Origin: Candidatus Accumulibacter vicinus
Lineage (GTDB): Bacteria > Pseudomonadota > Gammaproteobacteria > Burkholderiales > Rhodocyclaceae
Direction of reading: 5' to 3'
Assembly: GCA_002425405.1 (NCBI GenBank)
Contig: DIME01000145.1
Span: forward strand, 1-16,292
DNA length: 16,292 bases
The number at the start of each line of letters is the position of its first letter. The first letter of the stretch is position 1. Positions 1 to 6,868 of the stretch are shown here, in pieces. The position numbers and the translations under genes were made by a program. The notes beneath the pieces are model-generated. The model did not search any database. It was not told where the DNA came from and saw only the letters and a list, made by a program, of their open reading frames with translations.

Positions 1-2
1 AA

Positions 3-341
3 CTGACGACGCTCGAGCGCATGAACGAGTGCGACATCGGCATGCTGTCGACGGTGCTGATCGGCAATTCCAGGACTTTTGTCCTGCACGGCCTGATGGT
101 GACGCCGCGTGGCTACGCCAACAAGTACGCCGTCGAAGCCGGGGAAAGCATCACCCGTGACGGCGAACAGGCCGGTCGCTCGCTGTCCACCGGCCTCGAA
201 GGCTGGATGGCGAGCATTCAGGCGAGCGGCAAGAGCGCTGCCGAACTGGCTGTCGAGTATCGCCTGCCGGAAGACTATATTGCCGCGGTGCTGGCGGCCG
301 GGGGAGCGGCTGAGGGAGAAGCCGCCAGCGTCGAGAATTGA
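3..341 (+). CDS. cobJ: Precorrin-3B C17-methyltransferase (CobJ), 3' part
   Basis: The reading frame is open from the left edge of the window, so the gene begins upstream; the ATG at 21 is internal. About 112 residues are visible. The stretch around residues 15-38 of the visible part reads V-L-I-G-N-S-x-T-F, then M-V-T-P-R-G-Y-A-x-K-Y. This is the conserved C-terminal end of CobJ/CbiH tetrapyrrole methylases, which use S-adenosylmethionine to methylate C17 and contract the corrin ring during cobalamin synthesis in the cytoplasm. Some 60 further residues follow, rich in Ala, Glu and Gly, and are not part of the core fold as I know it. Identification rests on this one strong motif; another SAM-dependent corrin methylase such as CobM is less likely. 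No cobalamin gene follows, so this is the end of any cob operon here. Confidence 0.8.
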   Translation: MTTLERMNECDIGMLSTVLIGNSRTFVLHGLMVTPRGYANKYAVEAGESITRDGEQAGRSLSTGLEGWMASIQASGKSAAELAVEYRLPEDYIAAVLAAGGAAEGEAASVEN

Positions 342-660
342 GCAAGGCCGTCGGCTGATGGCTCGCTGACTTCCGGTCGCAAAGCGATCCTGCGAAAATA
401 GTCTGCGAGAGCAGTGTCAAGCAAACTGACTTGTCTGCTGCCGATTGGCGCTGAATGCGCCGGAATCTCCGATCAGGAGTATCATCCGTGCGAGTCGAGG
501 TTTCTGCGCACACTGCAGAACCGGCAGATTCTGCTTGAACTGTCTTCAGCAAGGATACGAAGTTGCTGCGCGCCCGAAGATGCGGCGGGTGATGGAACAT
601 TCACGAGCTCGGGGAAATGGGTACCTGATGCTCTGGCCTAGGGGAACTCGGAAGATCAAA
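342..660. other. Intergenic stretch, no confident gene
   Basis: This is 319 bases between the CobJ stop and the cyclase start. It has short inverted repeats: GGCGC-TGAAT-GCGCC near 447-461 and GCAGAA...TTCTGC near 515-534. There is also a weak TTGAAC hexamer at 535-540 that could be a -35 element. No run of T follows the hairpins, so I do not call a terminator. The cyclase frame stays open back to a TTG at 445, but base composition and protein content do not look coding. Confidence 0.5.
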
Positions 661-1608
661 ATGAAAGTGCCCAAGCAGATATCCGCGGCGGGCGACCGAA
701 CGGCAGTACGCCAACAGATATCGGCAACCGTGCTGTTTGCCGATATTTGCGGCAGTACCCGCTTGTTCGAAAAATATGGCAATTGGCAGGCGCGGCAGAT
801 CGAGAGTCGGGTTCTTGAGTTGCTCAAGGCCAAAACCGCCGAGTTCGACGGGAAGGTGGTCAAAACCATCGGCGACGAGATCATGAGCCGCTTTCCGGTC
901 GCGGCACGGGCGTTGCAGGCTGCCTGTGAGATGCACTCCACGATCAAGGATGACTCCTATTTGCTGGAATTCGACATTGCTGTCAGGATCGGCCTGCAGC
1001 ACGGGCCCGTCCTGGTCGAGCACAGCGATCTGTTCGGGGACGCGGTCAATGTGGCGGCCCGCATGGTTGCCCTGGCCAAGGCCGACCAGATCATCACCAC
1101 TCGCGAGACGGTTCGCCAGTTGCCGGACAACCTCGAACTGATGACCCGCAGTCTCGGCTGGTCGCGTGTCCGGGGCAAGCTCGATGAGTTGGAGATTGTC
1201 GAAGTGATCTGGCAGGAGCCCTCCAGCCTGACGCAACTCGTCAGCCTGGAGCAGCAGGATGAAGTACGCAACCTGTTATTCGCCCGCCTGATCCTCGAAT
1301 ACCACAACAAGACGTACGAGGTGATGCCCGACTCCCACATTTTTACCATCGGGCGGGGCGACAGGAACCATCTGGTGGTAGATCAGGACCGGGTTTCCCG
1401 CACCCATGCCGACATCGAATTTCGCCAGGGCAAGTTCATCCTGGTCGATGGCAGCACTAACGGTACCTATGTCCTGCTGAACAATGGCTCGCGTTTCTTC
1501 GTGCAGCGCGAGGAGTTTACCCTGCACGATCGGGGCATCATCTGCCTTGGAAAGGCGGTCACCGCCAATGACCCTGATCTGATCCGCTACGAATGCGTGC
1601 AGCCGTGA
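661..1608 (+). CDS. Class III adenylate/guanylate cyclase with C-terminal FHA domain
   Basis: This is a 315-residue cytoplasmic protein with two domains. Residues about 20-180 form a class III nucleotide cyclase. The metal-binding Asp28 lies in F-A-D-I-C-G-S-T and Asp72 in T-I-G-D-E. D-L-F-G-D-A-V-N-V-A-A-R carries the substrate-specifying Asp123 and the transition-state pair Asn130 and Arg134. All catalytic positions appear intact, and an Asp rather than a Glu/Cys pair favours ATP and cAMP. Residues about 210-300 form an FHA phosphothreonine-binding domain with G-R (231-232), S-R-T-H-A (246-250) and S-T-N-G-T (265-269). There is no transmembrane segment. I chose the ATG at 661 because the cyclase domain starts 20 residues later; AGGGGA lies 14 bases upstream, a long spacing. 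An in-frame ATG at 628 is the alternative. The FHA domain implies control by Ser/Thr phosphorylation, but no kinase is in the window. Confidence 0.88.
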   Translation: MKVPKQISAAGDRTAVRQQISATVLFADICGSTRLFEKYGNWQARQIESRVLELLKAKTAEFDGKVVKTIGDEIMSRFPVAARALQAACEMHSTIKDDSYLLEFDIAVRIGLQHGPVLVEHSDLFGDAVNVAARMVALAKADQIITTRETVRQLPDNLELMTRSLGWSRVRGKLDELEIVEVIWQEPSSLTQLVSLEQQDEVRNLLFARLILEYHNKTYEVMPDSHIFTIGRGDRNHLVVDQDRVSRTHADIEFRQGKFILVDGSTNGTYVLLNNGSRFFVQREEFTLHDRGIICLGKAVTANDPDLIRYECVQP

Positions 1609-1734
1609 TGCACGGCCTGGCCCGGTGATCACATCCGGGAGCTCGGTGCAGATGGAGCAGGGAGGGGGGTGGAATCTCCTTGCAGTGAAAGAACACCTTG
1701 ATGAAGGCAGCGAATCTCTGGCGCCTGATGCCCA

Positions 1735-2022
1735 TCAGAGGAATTCGAAGGCAAAGCGGGCCAACCATTGCGCCAGAGCCTGGCGGTCACGCTGGAATCC
1801 GCCGAACTCCGCCAACTTGACGTTGGTTTTGCTCGCCGCCTCTGCCGAAATCACCAAAGCCGTGATCTTCGCCTGGGGCACGTCCAGCCCGTGCAGGGGA
1901 CACGGGAGAAGTCGAGCAATGACCTGCGGTGACACCCCGATCCTAAACGTGACCCGCTGAACCGACTCGTCCCCCGGATGGCCTCCTGGAGAGCGCACGG
2001 TCAAAAGGCCGCAGGGGTCCAC
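1735..2022 (-). pseudogene. Possible decayed coding remnant, function unknown
   Basis: A 95-codon frame opens with GTG at 2022. An in-frame TAG directly precedes it, and the same frame is open again from 2026 to about 2217. From roughly residue 22 onward the codons are mostly G/C-ending and the translation looks natural: V-T-F-R-I-x-V-S, then I-T-A-L-V-I-S-A-E-A-A-S-K-T-N-V-K-L-A-E-F, ending Q-W-L-A-R-F-A-F-E-F-L. I do not recognise the family. There is no Shine-Dalgarno site before the GTG. The likeliest reading is the 3' end of a gene whose upstream part has decayed or was deleted; a real short gene or chance are alternatives. Confidence 0.35.
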
Positions 2023-2211
2023 CTACCCACATCCACTTTCATCATCCGGGATGGCGCGACACCGCAACTCGCCATGAGCGTTTGGGCCAGCTCTGGCGTC
2101 GGAATATTTTACAGATGCATGTCGAGACTGACCGCTTCCCTTAACTTCAGAGACAACAAAATCATGCCAAGTCGTTGTATTTAATATATAAACTGTGCGT
2201 GTTCGTGAAGC

Positions 2212-2227
2212 TGACACGTTCTTTGCT
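2212..2227 (+). promoter_or_regulatory. Sigma-54-like -24/-12 promoter of the PEP-CTERM gene
   Basis: TGACACG-TTCT-TTGCT matches the RpoN consensus TGGCACG-N4-TTGCW with exact spacing. The single mismatch is A for the second G of the -24 GG, a normally well conserved base. The start of transcription would fall near 2238, giving a leader of about 77 bases. Sigma-54 control of PEP-CTERM genes through the PrsK/PrsR two-component system is established in floc-forming betaproteobacteria, which supports the call. Confidence 0.5.
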
Positions 2228-2314
2228 TAAACCGCTGGCCGGGGACCATTCCCGCCGCAATTTGAATCTTGTAGTCTGCCGACCAACATCAGTATCAGTT
2301 TTAGGAGAAAAATC

Positions 2315-2884
2315 ATGAATCTAAAAAAGTTGCTTTGTACGGCGTCGGTCTTGATGCTGCCGTCGCTGGCCATGGCCTCTGTGGTTACGAATAACATCAA
2401 TCTGGCCCTGCCACACTCCGGTTTCAATGCCTACGACATCGACGGCGACGCGATCGTCGACATTGGCTTGTCAGAGGATTGCTGCAGCCCCAACAACACT
2501 TTCGTTTCGTCGGGATTTGGGTATCCGGCGAGTTGGCAGTACGCTTGGTTGAGCGTGGGCCAGACTGTCGACAACACGCTGACTTGGGTGTCGGGCACTT
2601 TTGGCTACACGCCCACAGCGCCAGTGACGCCTGGCTTGAACTACCTCGCCGTCAAGGACACCTCGATCGGCAGCTACTTCGGTTACATTACCATCGACTT
2701 CGAACTGCCCCTCGTCGGAACCGGAGGCTATTCGCAGACGCTGGTGAGCTACACTTACGACGATACCGGCCGGGCAGTCACGGTCGGCAGCAGCGTTCCC
2801 GAGCCGACTGCGCTGAGCCTGCTCGGCCTTGGTCTGCTGGGTCTGGTTGGTGCTTCGCGTCGCAGGAAAGCCGTCGAAGCCTGA
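2315..2884 (+). CDS. PEP-CTERM sorting-domain surface protein
   Basis: This 189-residue secreted protein has a start fixed by a strong AGGAG placed 7 bases before the ATG. Residues 1-21 are a Sec signal peptide: Lys4-Lys5, a hydrophobic core, and cleavage after A-M-A. The middle is rich in Gly, Ser, Thr and Tyr, with a D-x-D-G-D segment near 42-47 and a Cys-Cys pair near 56-57; I recognise no catalytic domain. The C-terminus is a textbook PEP-CTERM tag: V-P-E-P at 161-164, a Leu/Gly-rich membrane helix to about 180, then R-R-R-K. Such proteins are cut at the tag by exosortase and delivered to the surface or exopolysaccharide matrix. They are common in floc- and biofilm-forming Gram-negatives. 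The exosortase gene is not in this window. The gene appears monocistronic, with its own promoter and terminator. Confidence 0.92.
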   Translation: MNLKKLLCTASVLMLPSLAMASVVTNNINLALPHSGFNAYDIDGDAIVDIGLSEDCCSPNNTFVSSGFGYPASWQYAWLSVGQTVDNTLTWVSGTFGYTPTAPVTPGLNYLAVKDTSIGSYFGYITIDFELPLVGTGGYSQTLVSYTYDDTGRAVTVGSSVPEPTALSLLGLGLLGLVGASRRRKAVEA

Positions 2885-2912
2885 TTGCAATAGCAGCATG
2901 CAGCACTTCAAG

Positions 2913-2940
2913 AAGCCCGGCCTCGCCGGGTTTTTTGTTT
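2913..2940 (+). terminator. Rho-independent terminator after the PEP-CTERM gene
   Basis: A perfect stem CCCGGC (2916-2921), loop CTC, GCCGGG (2925-2930) is followed at once by TTTTTTGTTT. It lies 29 bases after the stop codon. Confidence 0.93.
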
Positions 2941-3041
2941 GTTGACCGACGACGATGCACATGTCACGGCTGAATGGGCGCACCACAGCGGCTCTTGGGT
3001 GGTGTTCACCAAGTGGATATGCTAAAACTTAAGATATTGAT

Positions 3042-3055
3042 TATAATATATTATA
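3042..3055. repeat. Perfect AT-only palindrome between convergent genes
   Basis: TATAATATATTATA is a perfect 14-base palindrome in an AT-rich island (about 3021-3057), in otherwise GC-rich DNA. It lies between the ends of the PEP-CTERM and secreted-protein genes. No gene is seen in 2941-3106. Confidence 0.6.
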
Positions 3056-3106
3056 TTGCGATCGCGTCCACGTCTTGACCACTACCCCCCGTTTTTCGTT
3101 TCCACC

Positions 3107-3838
3107 CTACGGCTCTGGCCGGACGGGCGGTTTGACGTTCAAAGGCGGCTTGCCCGGTTGCTCGAACTTTCCGAACGTCGGTGGCGGTGGCGGTGGCGGT
3201 GGCGGCTTCTGCACGGGCATCGGCCGCGGCGGCCATCGCGGATGCCAGACGGCAAGATGGCGCAAGTAAAAGCTCACTGGAGCCGCCTGTTTGAGCACGC
3301 TGCCGTGGCCATCGACGATCGCGGCGTCAAGCTGGTAGCGCTGATTGGTCGGCGGCAGCGTGTCTCCCCAGGACTCGGGGGAAATCATGAATTCATTGGC
3401 GGTGAAGCGTTGGCCGACGGGGCGACCGTTGATGCTGACCGTAATCGCATGCCCGTTGCCCAGTTGCAGAGCAGGTTCCATGGTTACCCGTACCTCGAAC
3501 AAGGCATTGTTGGCGGCGATACTGCCATTATTGGCAGGTTCAACGATGCTGAACTTGTGGTACGCAGGCGCCACAGCAGCAGGCTGGTCGCTTTCCCTGG
3601 AGACTCGGCTGGCAGCCGGGACAGCCGCTTTGGGGATCGGCACCGGTTTGCTGATATTGAGTTCGGGTAGAAGCACCGGCTTGGCACCTGCTTGCGGCTG
3701 GTCGGAATACATCGGACTGCCCGCGCCACGCGTGACAAAGACCTCCTGTGCCGGCGCCGCTGCCGGAACGGACAGCAGCAAGCAGACTTGTGCGAGCCAG
3801 GCCAGCCACGCCATCGCCCGCTCAGACACGGTGCGCAT
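3107..3838 (-). CDS. Secreted DUF4124-like protein with polyproline tail
   Basis: This 243-residue protein has a signal peptide (residues 1-31, cleaved near A-P-A-Q) and no lipobox, so it is probably periplasmic. Residues 32-60 resemble the DUF4124 pattern of proteobacterial envelope proteins: V-F-V-T-x-G, then M-Y-S-D-Q-P. Residues about 95-195 look like a beta-sandwich: F-S-I-V-E-P-A-N-N-G-S at the start, V-R-V-T-M-E-P-A-L near 116-124, and an N-G-R-P-V-G turn. The tail is proline-rich with nine consecutive Pro (212-220), coded by a hexanucleotide repeat. The ATG at 3838 overlaps the lipase stop by 17 bases, so the two genes are translationally linked; ATG 3814 is the alternative start. It is the last gene of the minus-strand operon and may assist the lipase or bind the cell wall, but that is a guess from position. 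I see no terminator beyond it. Confidence 0.75.
   Translation of the reverse strand: MRTVSERAMAWLAWLAQVCLLLSVPAAAPAQEVFVTRGAGSPMYSDQPQAGAKPVLLPELNISKPVPIPKAAVPAASRVSRESDQPAAVAPAYHKFSIVEPANNGSIAANNALFEVRVTMEPALQLGNGHAITVSINGRPVGQRFTANEFMISPESWGDTLPPTNQRYQLDAAIVDGHGSVLKQAAPVSFYLRHLAVWHPRWPPRPMPVQKPPPPPPPPPTFGKFEQPGKPPLNVKPPVRPEP
3180..3206 (+). repeat. GGTGGC hexanucleotide tandem repeat coding polyproline
   Basis: Four perfect GGTGGC copies plus GGC lie inside the 3' part of the minus-strand secreted-protein gene. Read on the minus strand they give most of a run of nine Pro. The six-base unit keeps the frame if copy number changes. Confidence 0.9.
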
Positions 3839-4742
3839 GCCTGCTGCGTGTGTCCATCCGGTCGAATGCGGACAGCAGCGCCTGCGCCACGCGTGGCGAA
3901 TAGAGCATCGCCAGGTGACCCAGGCCGTTGATCGGGTAGTTGGCGGCACCAGACAATTGCGAATTGCTTTGTGGCATCACGAAGTTGTCGTGCGGACTAT
4001 AAATGGCGAGAGTATCGAGCACCGCAGCCGGATTGGCAAGATTTTGCAGCCAGAGGTTGCCGGGCCGCATCTGACGGGCATTTTTGCCAGGCCCGATGCT
4101 TGCCAGCTGACTGCCCTGGTGTGGTGTTCCGAGCGTTACCAGACCGGCGGCCCGCGCATTGCCGCAACGTTGCAGATAGGCCCGTGCCACCAGCCCACCC
4201 ATGCTGTGGCCGGCAAGCAGGACACGTTCGGCGCCGGTTTCGGCAAGCACGGCATCAATGCGCCCGGCCAGGGGAGCCACATAATCCTCGATGTTGCCGT
4301 GAATCGGTTCGAGGCTGATCGTCGCTACCGTCCAGCCAGCCGCCTCGAGGCGACGGCGCAGCCACCACCAGGCAGCGCGCGAACAGAAGTAGCCATGGAC
4401 CAGCAACACCGGCAGGCGCCTGCCGGGCGCTCCGGCCCGGAGACGATCCGTACCCATCCACCAGCGTTCGAAGGGTAAGATCACGATGAAACTGAGCAAC
4501 ATCGCTGCGTACTCGCCCAGCACCATCGGCAAGGTCTGGCGCATCGACAGGTGCGGGGCCGGGGACCGGTAAGCCCAGGCATAGCCGTAGGTGAGCGTGA
4601 TCAGCACTGCGCGCAGCGAGAGTACACCAGCCAGCGCCAGCCAGGCGGTTGCGGACGGCGAAGCAGCGAAGCCATATCGGGCAATCGCTACGTAAAGCGC
4701 CACTTCGATGATCAGGGTAAGGCGAAGAGCACGTGCGAGCAT
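3822..4742 (-). CDS. Membrane-anchored triacylglycerol lipase / alpha-beta hydrolase
   Basis: This 306-residue protein has three hydrophobic segments near residues 5-24, 31-52 and 72-90, so it is probably anchored in the inner membrane. An alpha/beta-hydrolase domain follows from about residue 110. It has the oxyanion-hole motif L-V-H-G-Y (114-118), nucleophile elbow G-H-S-M-G-G with Ser180, acid Asp252 in Y-S-P-H-D-N, and His276 in G-L-G-H-L. L-G-T-P-H-x-G-S at 204-211 is typical of lipases of the LipA/EstA type. It should hydrolyse lipid or wax esters. I chose the ATG at 4742, 15 bases after the GMC stop, because GGAG lies 10 bases before it; the TTG at 4751 has no workable site. It sits fourth in the operon, directly downstream of the alcohol dehydrogenase, which suggests it feeds substrate to that pathway. 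Confidence 0.85.
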   Translation of the reverse strand: MLARALRLTLIIEVALYVAIARYGFAASPSATAWLALAGVLSLRAVLITLTYGYAWAYRSPAPHLSMRQTLPMVLGEYAAMLLSFIVILPFERWWMGTDRLRAGAPGRRLPVLLVHGYFCSRAAWWWLRRRLEAAGWTVATISLEPIHGNIEDYVAPLAGRIDAVLAETGAERVLLAGHSMGGLVARAYLQRCGNARAAGLVTLGTPHQGSQLASIGPGKNARQMRPGNLWLQNLANPAAVLDTLAIYSPHDNFVMPQSNSQLSGAANYPINGLGHLAMLYSPRVAQALLSAFDRMDTRSRHAHRV

Positions 4743-4757
4743 GACCGTCAATCTCCA

Positions 4758-6365
4758 TCAGGGGATGACCGGGTTGGGTTTGCCGGACAATTCGGCGGCC
4801 AGCAGGCTGGCGTTACGCGCCACCAGCCCGTAAATCGAGAGCTGTGGATTGACCCCCAGACTGGTTGGAAAGAGCGAACCATCATGAACGGACAGATTGG
4901 CGAGCCAGAAGTGCCGGCCGCGATGATCGACGACGCCACGCTGCGGCCCGTCGGCCATCCCGCATCCCCCCATCACATGCGCGCTGACGACCCGGCAGAC
5001 GAATGGCTTGAGTGGCAGTTCACTGATCCCTTTCCTGGCCTCGGCCCAGCTGGCATAACCTGGAGCCGTTTCGTGCGCCGGCGAGACCCAGCGCGCGCCG
5101 GCGGAAAACTGGATTTCGGCCATCGCCAGCAGCGCTCGACGCGTCGCTTCCCAGATCACGTCGCCGAGTGGGTAGTCGAGCACCGGCAGGCCATCGTTGC
5201 CGAGACGGACCTGGCCACCGCGACTTTCAGGATGGAAACCGTCGCGCAGCAGCGCCAGCAGCGCGTTGGCCTGCGTGAATTCGCGCATCAGTCTGGCGTG
5301 TGCCTCACCAAATCCCTGCAGGGTCGTCGAAAAGAGCACCGGATGCAACGGCGGCGTCTCGATCTTGAAGCCCAGGGGACCGTCGATCGGTGCCTGGTGC
5401 AGGAAGTGATCGGAATAGATCGATTGCGGTGCGCCGGCATAGGCGTCGATGCGTTCGGGCATCAGTGCCGACGAAATCACCACGGGATGCAGGAAAGTGC
5501 GCTTGCCCAGCAATCGGTAGGGATCGGGAACGCCGCTGCGCAGTAGCAGCGCCGGGCTACCGATGGCACCGCCGGCAATCACGAAGTGGCGAGCGCGCAA
5601 CTGTACTCGCCTGCCGGCCGGATGGATGCCGTCGGGCTGCAGCGCCATGCAGTCGAGAGCGCTGACCCGGCTGCCGTCGAAACGTAGACGCTCGGCGCGC
5701 AGGCGGGTGTACAGCGTCGCTCCACGGTTGAGCGCTGCCGGGATGGTGGTCAGCAGCATTGACTGCTTGGCGTTGGTCGGGCAACCCATGCCGCAGTAGC
5801 CGAGGTTCCAGCAACCCTTGACATTGCGCTTGATGACCCCGACCGGAATCGCCAGCTTCTCGCTGCCGGTCACCAGCACCTGATTGTTCGGGTTGGGCGG
5901 CGTATCCCAGGGACGCACCCACAGCTTGTGCTCCATCACCGCGAACCAGGAACTCATCGATTCGGCGCTGAGTTGCCGCAAGCCGAACTGGCGTTGCCAG
6001 AATTCGAAGACTTCGGCCGGGGTGCGGAAGCTGCTGGTCCAGTTCACTGTCGTCGAACCGCCGACACAGCGTCCCTGCAGAATGTTGATCGCCTTGTCGG
6101 CCGTCTTGCGTGAAGCCGATTCCTGATACAGCTCGGGATAGGCGTTGGCCTCGCGCATCTTGAAGTCGCTCGATGAGCGTAGGGGTCCTTCTTCGACGAG
6201 CACGACGCGCAGGCCAGCGTCGCTGAGGATGTCGGCAGTGACGCCACCGCCCGCGCCGGTGCCGACGATGACCACATCGAATTCCAGCGTCTGGCCCCTG
6301 GCGAGCGTCGATGCGTCGATGTGCTTCCAGCCCGAAGCCAGCCCGGCCCTGATCGGATCGAACAT
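4758..6365 (-). CDS. GMC-family FAD oxidoreductase, LaoA-like long-chain alcohol dehydrogenase
   Basis: This 535-residue flavoprotein has the Rossmann FAD motif V-G-T-G-A-G-G-G at 34-41 and the ribose-binding Glu59 (V-E-E-G). The second GMC signature lies near 97-116 (G-R-C-V-G-G-S-T-x-V-N-W). The active-site pair is His463 (H-V-M-G-G-C-G-M) and Asn506 (G-V-N-P-Q). Cys185, Cys191 and Cys195 form C-X5-C-X3-C, the spacing I recall for the [3Fe-4S] ligands of bacterial FAD glucose dehydrogenase. It has no signal peptide of its own. The ATG at 6365 follows AAGGGG at 8 bases and overlaps the stop of the Tat-signal protein by one base (TGATG). The neighbours match LaoB and LaoC, so it most likely oxidises long-chain or hydrophobic primary alcohols to aldehydes. 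Sterol or other alcohol substrates cannot be excluded. Confidence 0.87.
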   Translation of the reverse strand: MFDPIRAGLASGWKHIDASTLARGQTLEFDVVIVGTGAGGGVTADILSDAGLRVVLVEEGPLRSSSDFKMREANAYPELYQESASRKTADKAINILQGRCVGGSTTVNWTSSFRTPAEVFEFWQRQFGLRQLSAESMSSWFAVMEHKLWVRPWDTPPNPNNQVLVTGSEKLAIPVGVIKRNVKGCWNLGYCGMGCPTNAKQSMLLTTIPAALNRGATLYTRLRAERLRFDGSRVSALDCMALQPDGIHPAGRRVQLRARHFVIAGGAIGSPALLLRSGVPDPYRLLGKRTFLHPVVISSALMPERIDAYAGAPQSIYSDHFLHQAPIDGPLGFKIETPPLHPVLFSTTLQGFGEAHARLMREFTQANALLALLRDGFHPESRGGQVRLGNDGLPVLDYPLGDVIWEATRRALLAMAEIQFSAGARWVSPAHETAPGYASWAEARKGISELPLKPFVCRVVSAHVMGGCGMADGPQRGVVDHRGRHFWLANLSVHDGSLFPTSLGVNPQLSIYGLVARNASLLAAELSGKPNPVIP

Positions 6366-6868
6366 CAGAAGTACCCCTTTGGTGGGCCGGGATAGCCGAT
6401 GGCCTCCCAGGTGTCGGGACGTGCGTACCAGGCTCCGAAGGTCAGGTCGTGCAGTGCCCCATAGGCCGTCTGCAGCAGGCTGAGGCGACTGGCTCGCCAG
6501 GACTGCAGGAATTCGCTGACCTCGGCGACGCTGGCCGCATGCCACGGCTGGCCGACGCCGGCCAGCATCAGCCGCGCCGGTGCCAGCACCAGCAGGCCGA
6601 ACAACTCGCCGACCTCCTTTTGGGCAGCCAGCGAAAGCCCGGCGATCTCGACGGCGATGCCATCGACGGTCAGGGCCACCAGCCGGTGGCGCTGCACAGG
6701 GTCTGTTGGCAGCATTCCTTCAAGCATCGCGTTGCACAGCGCGCCGAGCATCTCGCGCTCGGCAACGCTCAGGCGACGCGCTCCGGCAGCGTTCAGCCAA
6801 CCGGAGAGCGAGAGCAAGAGACTGCCGGCAAGACCGGTCCTGATGAATTGGCGACGGGACGGAATCAT
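6365..6868 (-). CDS. Tat-signal small subunit, LaoB / gluconate dehydrogenase subunit 3-like
   Basis: This 167-residue protein begins with a twin-arginine signal: S-R-R-Q-F-I-R at residues 4-10, then a hydrophobic core L-A-G-S-L-L-L-S-L-S to about 24. The mature part is mostly helical, with no catalytic motif. Near its end it has aromatic-rich segments (F-G-A-W-Y-A-R-P, Y-P-G-P-P-K-G-Y). This is the profile of the small partner subunits encoded next to GMC oxidoreductases: LaoB, the gamma subunit of FAD glucose dehydrogenase, and gluconate 2-dehydrogenase subunit 3. In those systems the small subunit is needed for activity and carries its leaderless partner through the Tat pore. The ATG at 6868 overlaps the aldehyde dehydrogenase stop as ATGA, implying translational coupling. 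The Shine-Dalgarno site is weak, which fits coupling. The family call relies on context more than on recognised residues. Confidence 0.75.
   Translation of the reverse strand: MIPSRRQFIRTGLAGSLLLSLSGWLNAAGARRLSVAEREMLGALCNAMLEGMLPTDPVQRHRLVALTVDGIAVEIAGLSLAAQKEVGELFGLLVLAPARLMLAGVGQPWHAASVAEVSEFLQSWRASRLSLLQTAYGALHDLTFGAWYARPDTWEAIGYPGPPKGYF

Larger units (their letters stand above)
1609..2314. other. Gene-poor region between cyclase and PEP-CTERM gene
   Basis: These 706 bases hold no confident intact gene. The left two-thirds are GC-rich and contain the possible minus-strand remnant described separately. From about 2100 the composition turns AT-rich, typical of promoter DNA, with a sigma-54-like site at 2212-2227. 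An ACAAC-N16-GTTGT inverted repeat at 2153-2178 could be an upstream activator site. Confidence 0.5.

Noticed and set aside
445..660. In-frame N-terminal extension of the cyclase with a C-X2-C-X5-C-X2-C pattern
   Set aside because: It would need a TTG start with no ribosome site. The segment has ordinary intergenic composition and overlaps hairpins, and the cysteine spacing is too tight for a normal zinc ribbon.
3180..3206. Tandem repeat as a CRISPR-like array
   Set aside because: It is a six-base coding microsatellite with no spacers.
3056..3670. Plus-strand open frames with a Gly-rich stretch opposite the secreted-protein gene
   Set aside because: The Gly run is just the mirror of the polyproline repeat. 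The minus-strand frame has a signal peptide and operon context.
4743..4751. TTG at 4751 as start of the lipase
   Set aside because: The GGAGA ribosome site would be almost touching it. The ATG at 4742 has normal spacing.
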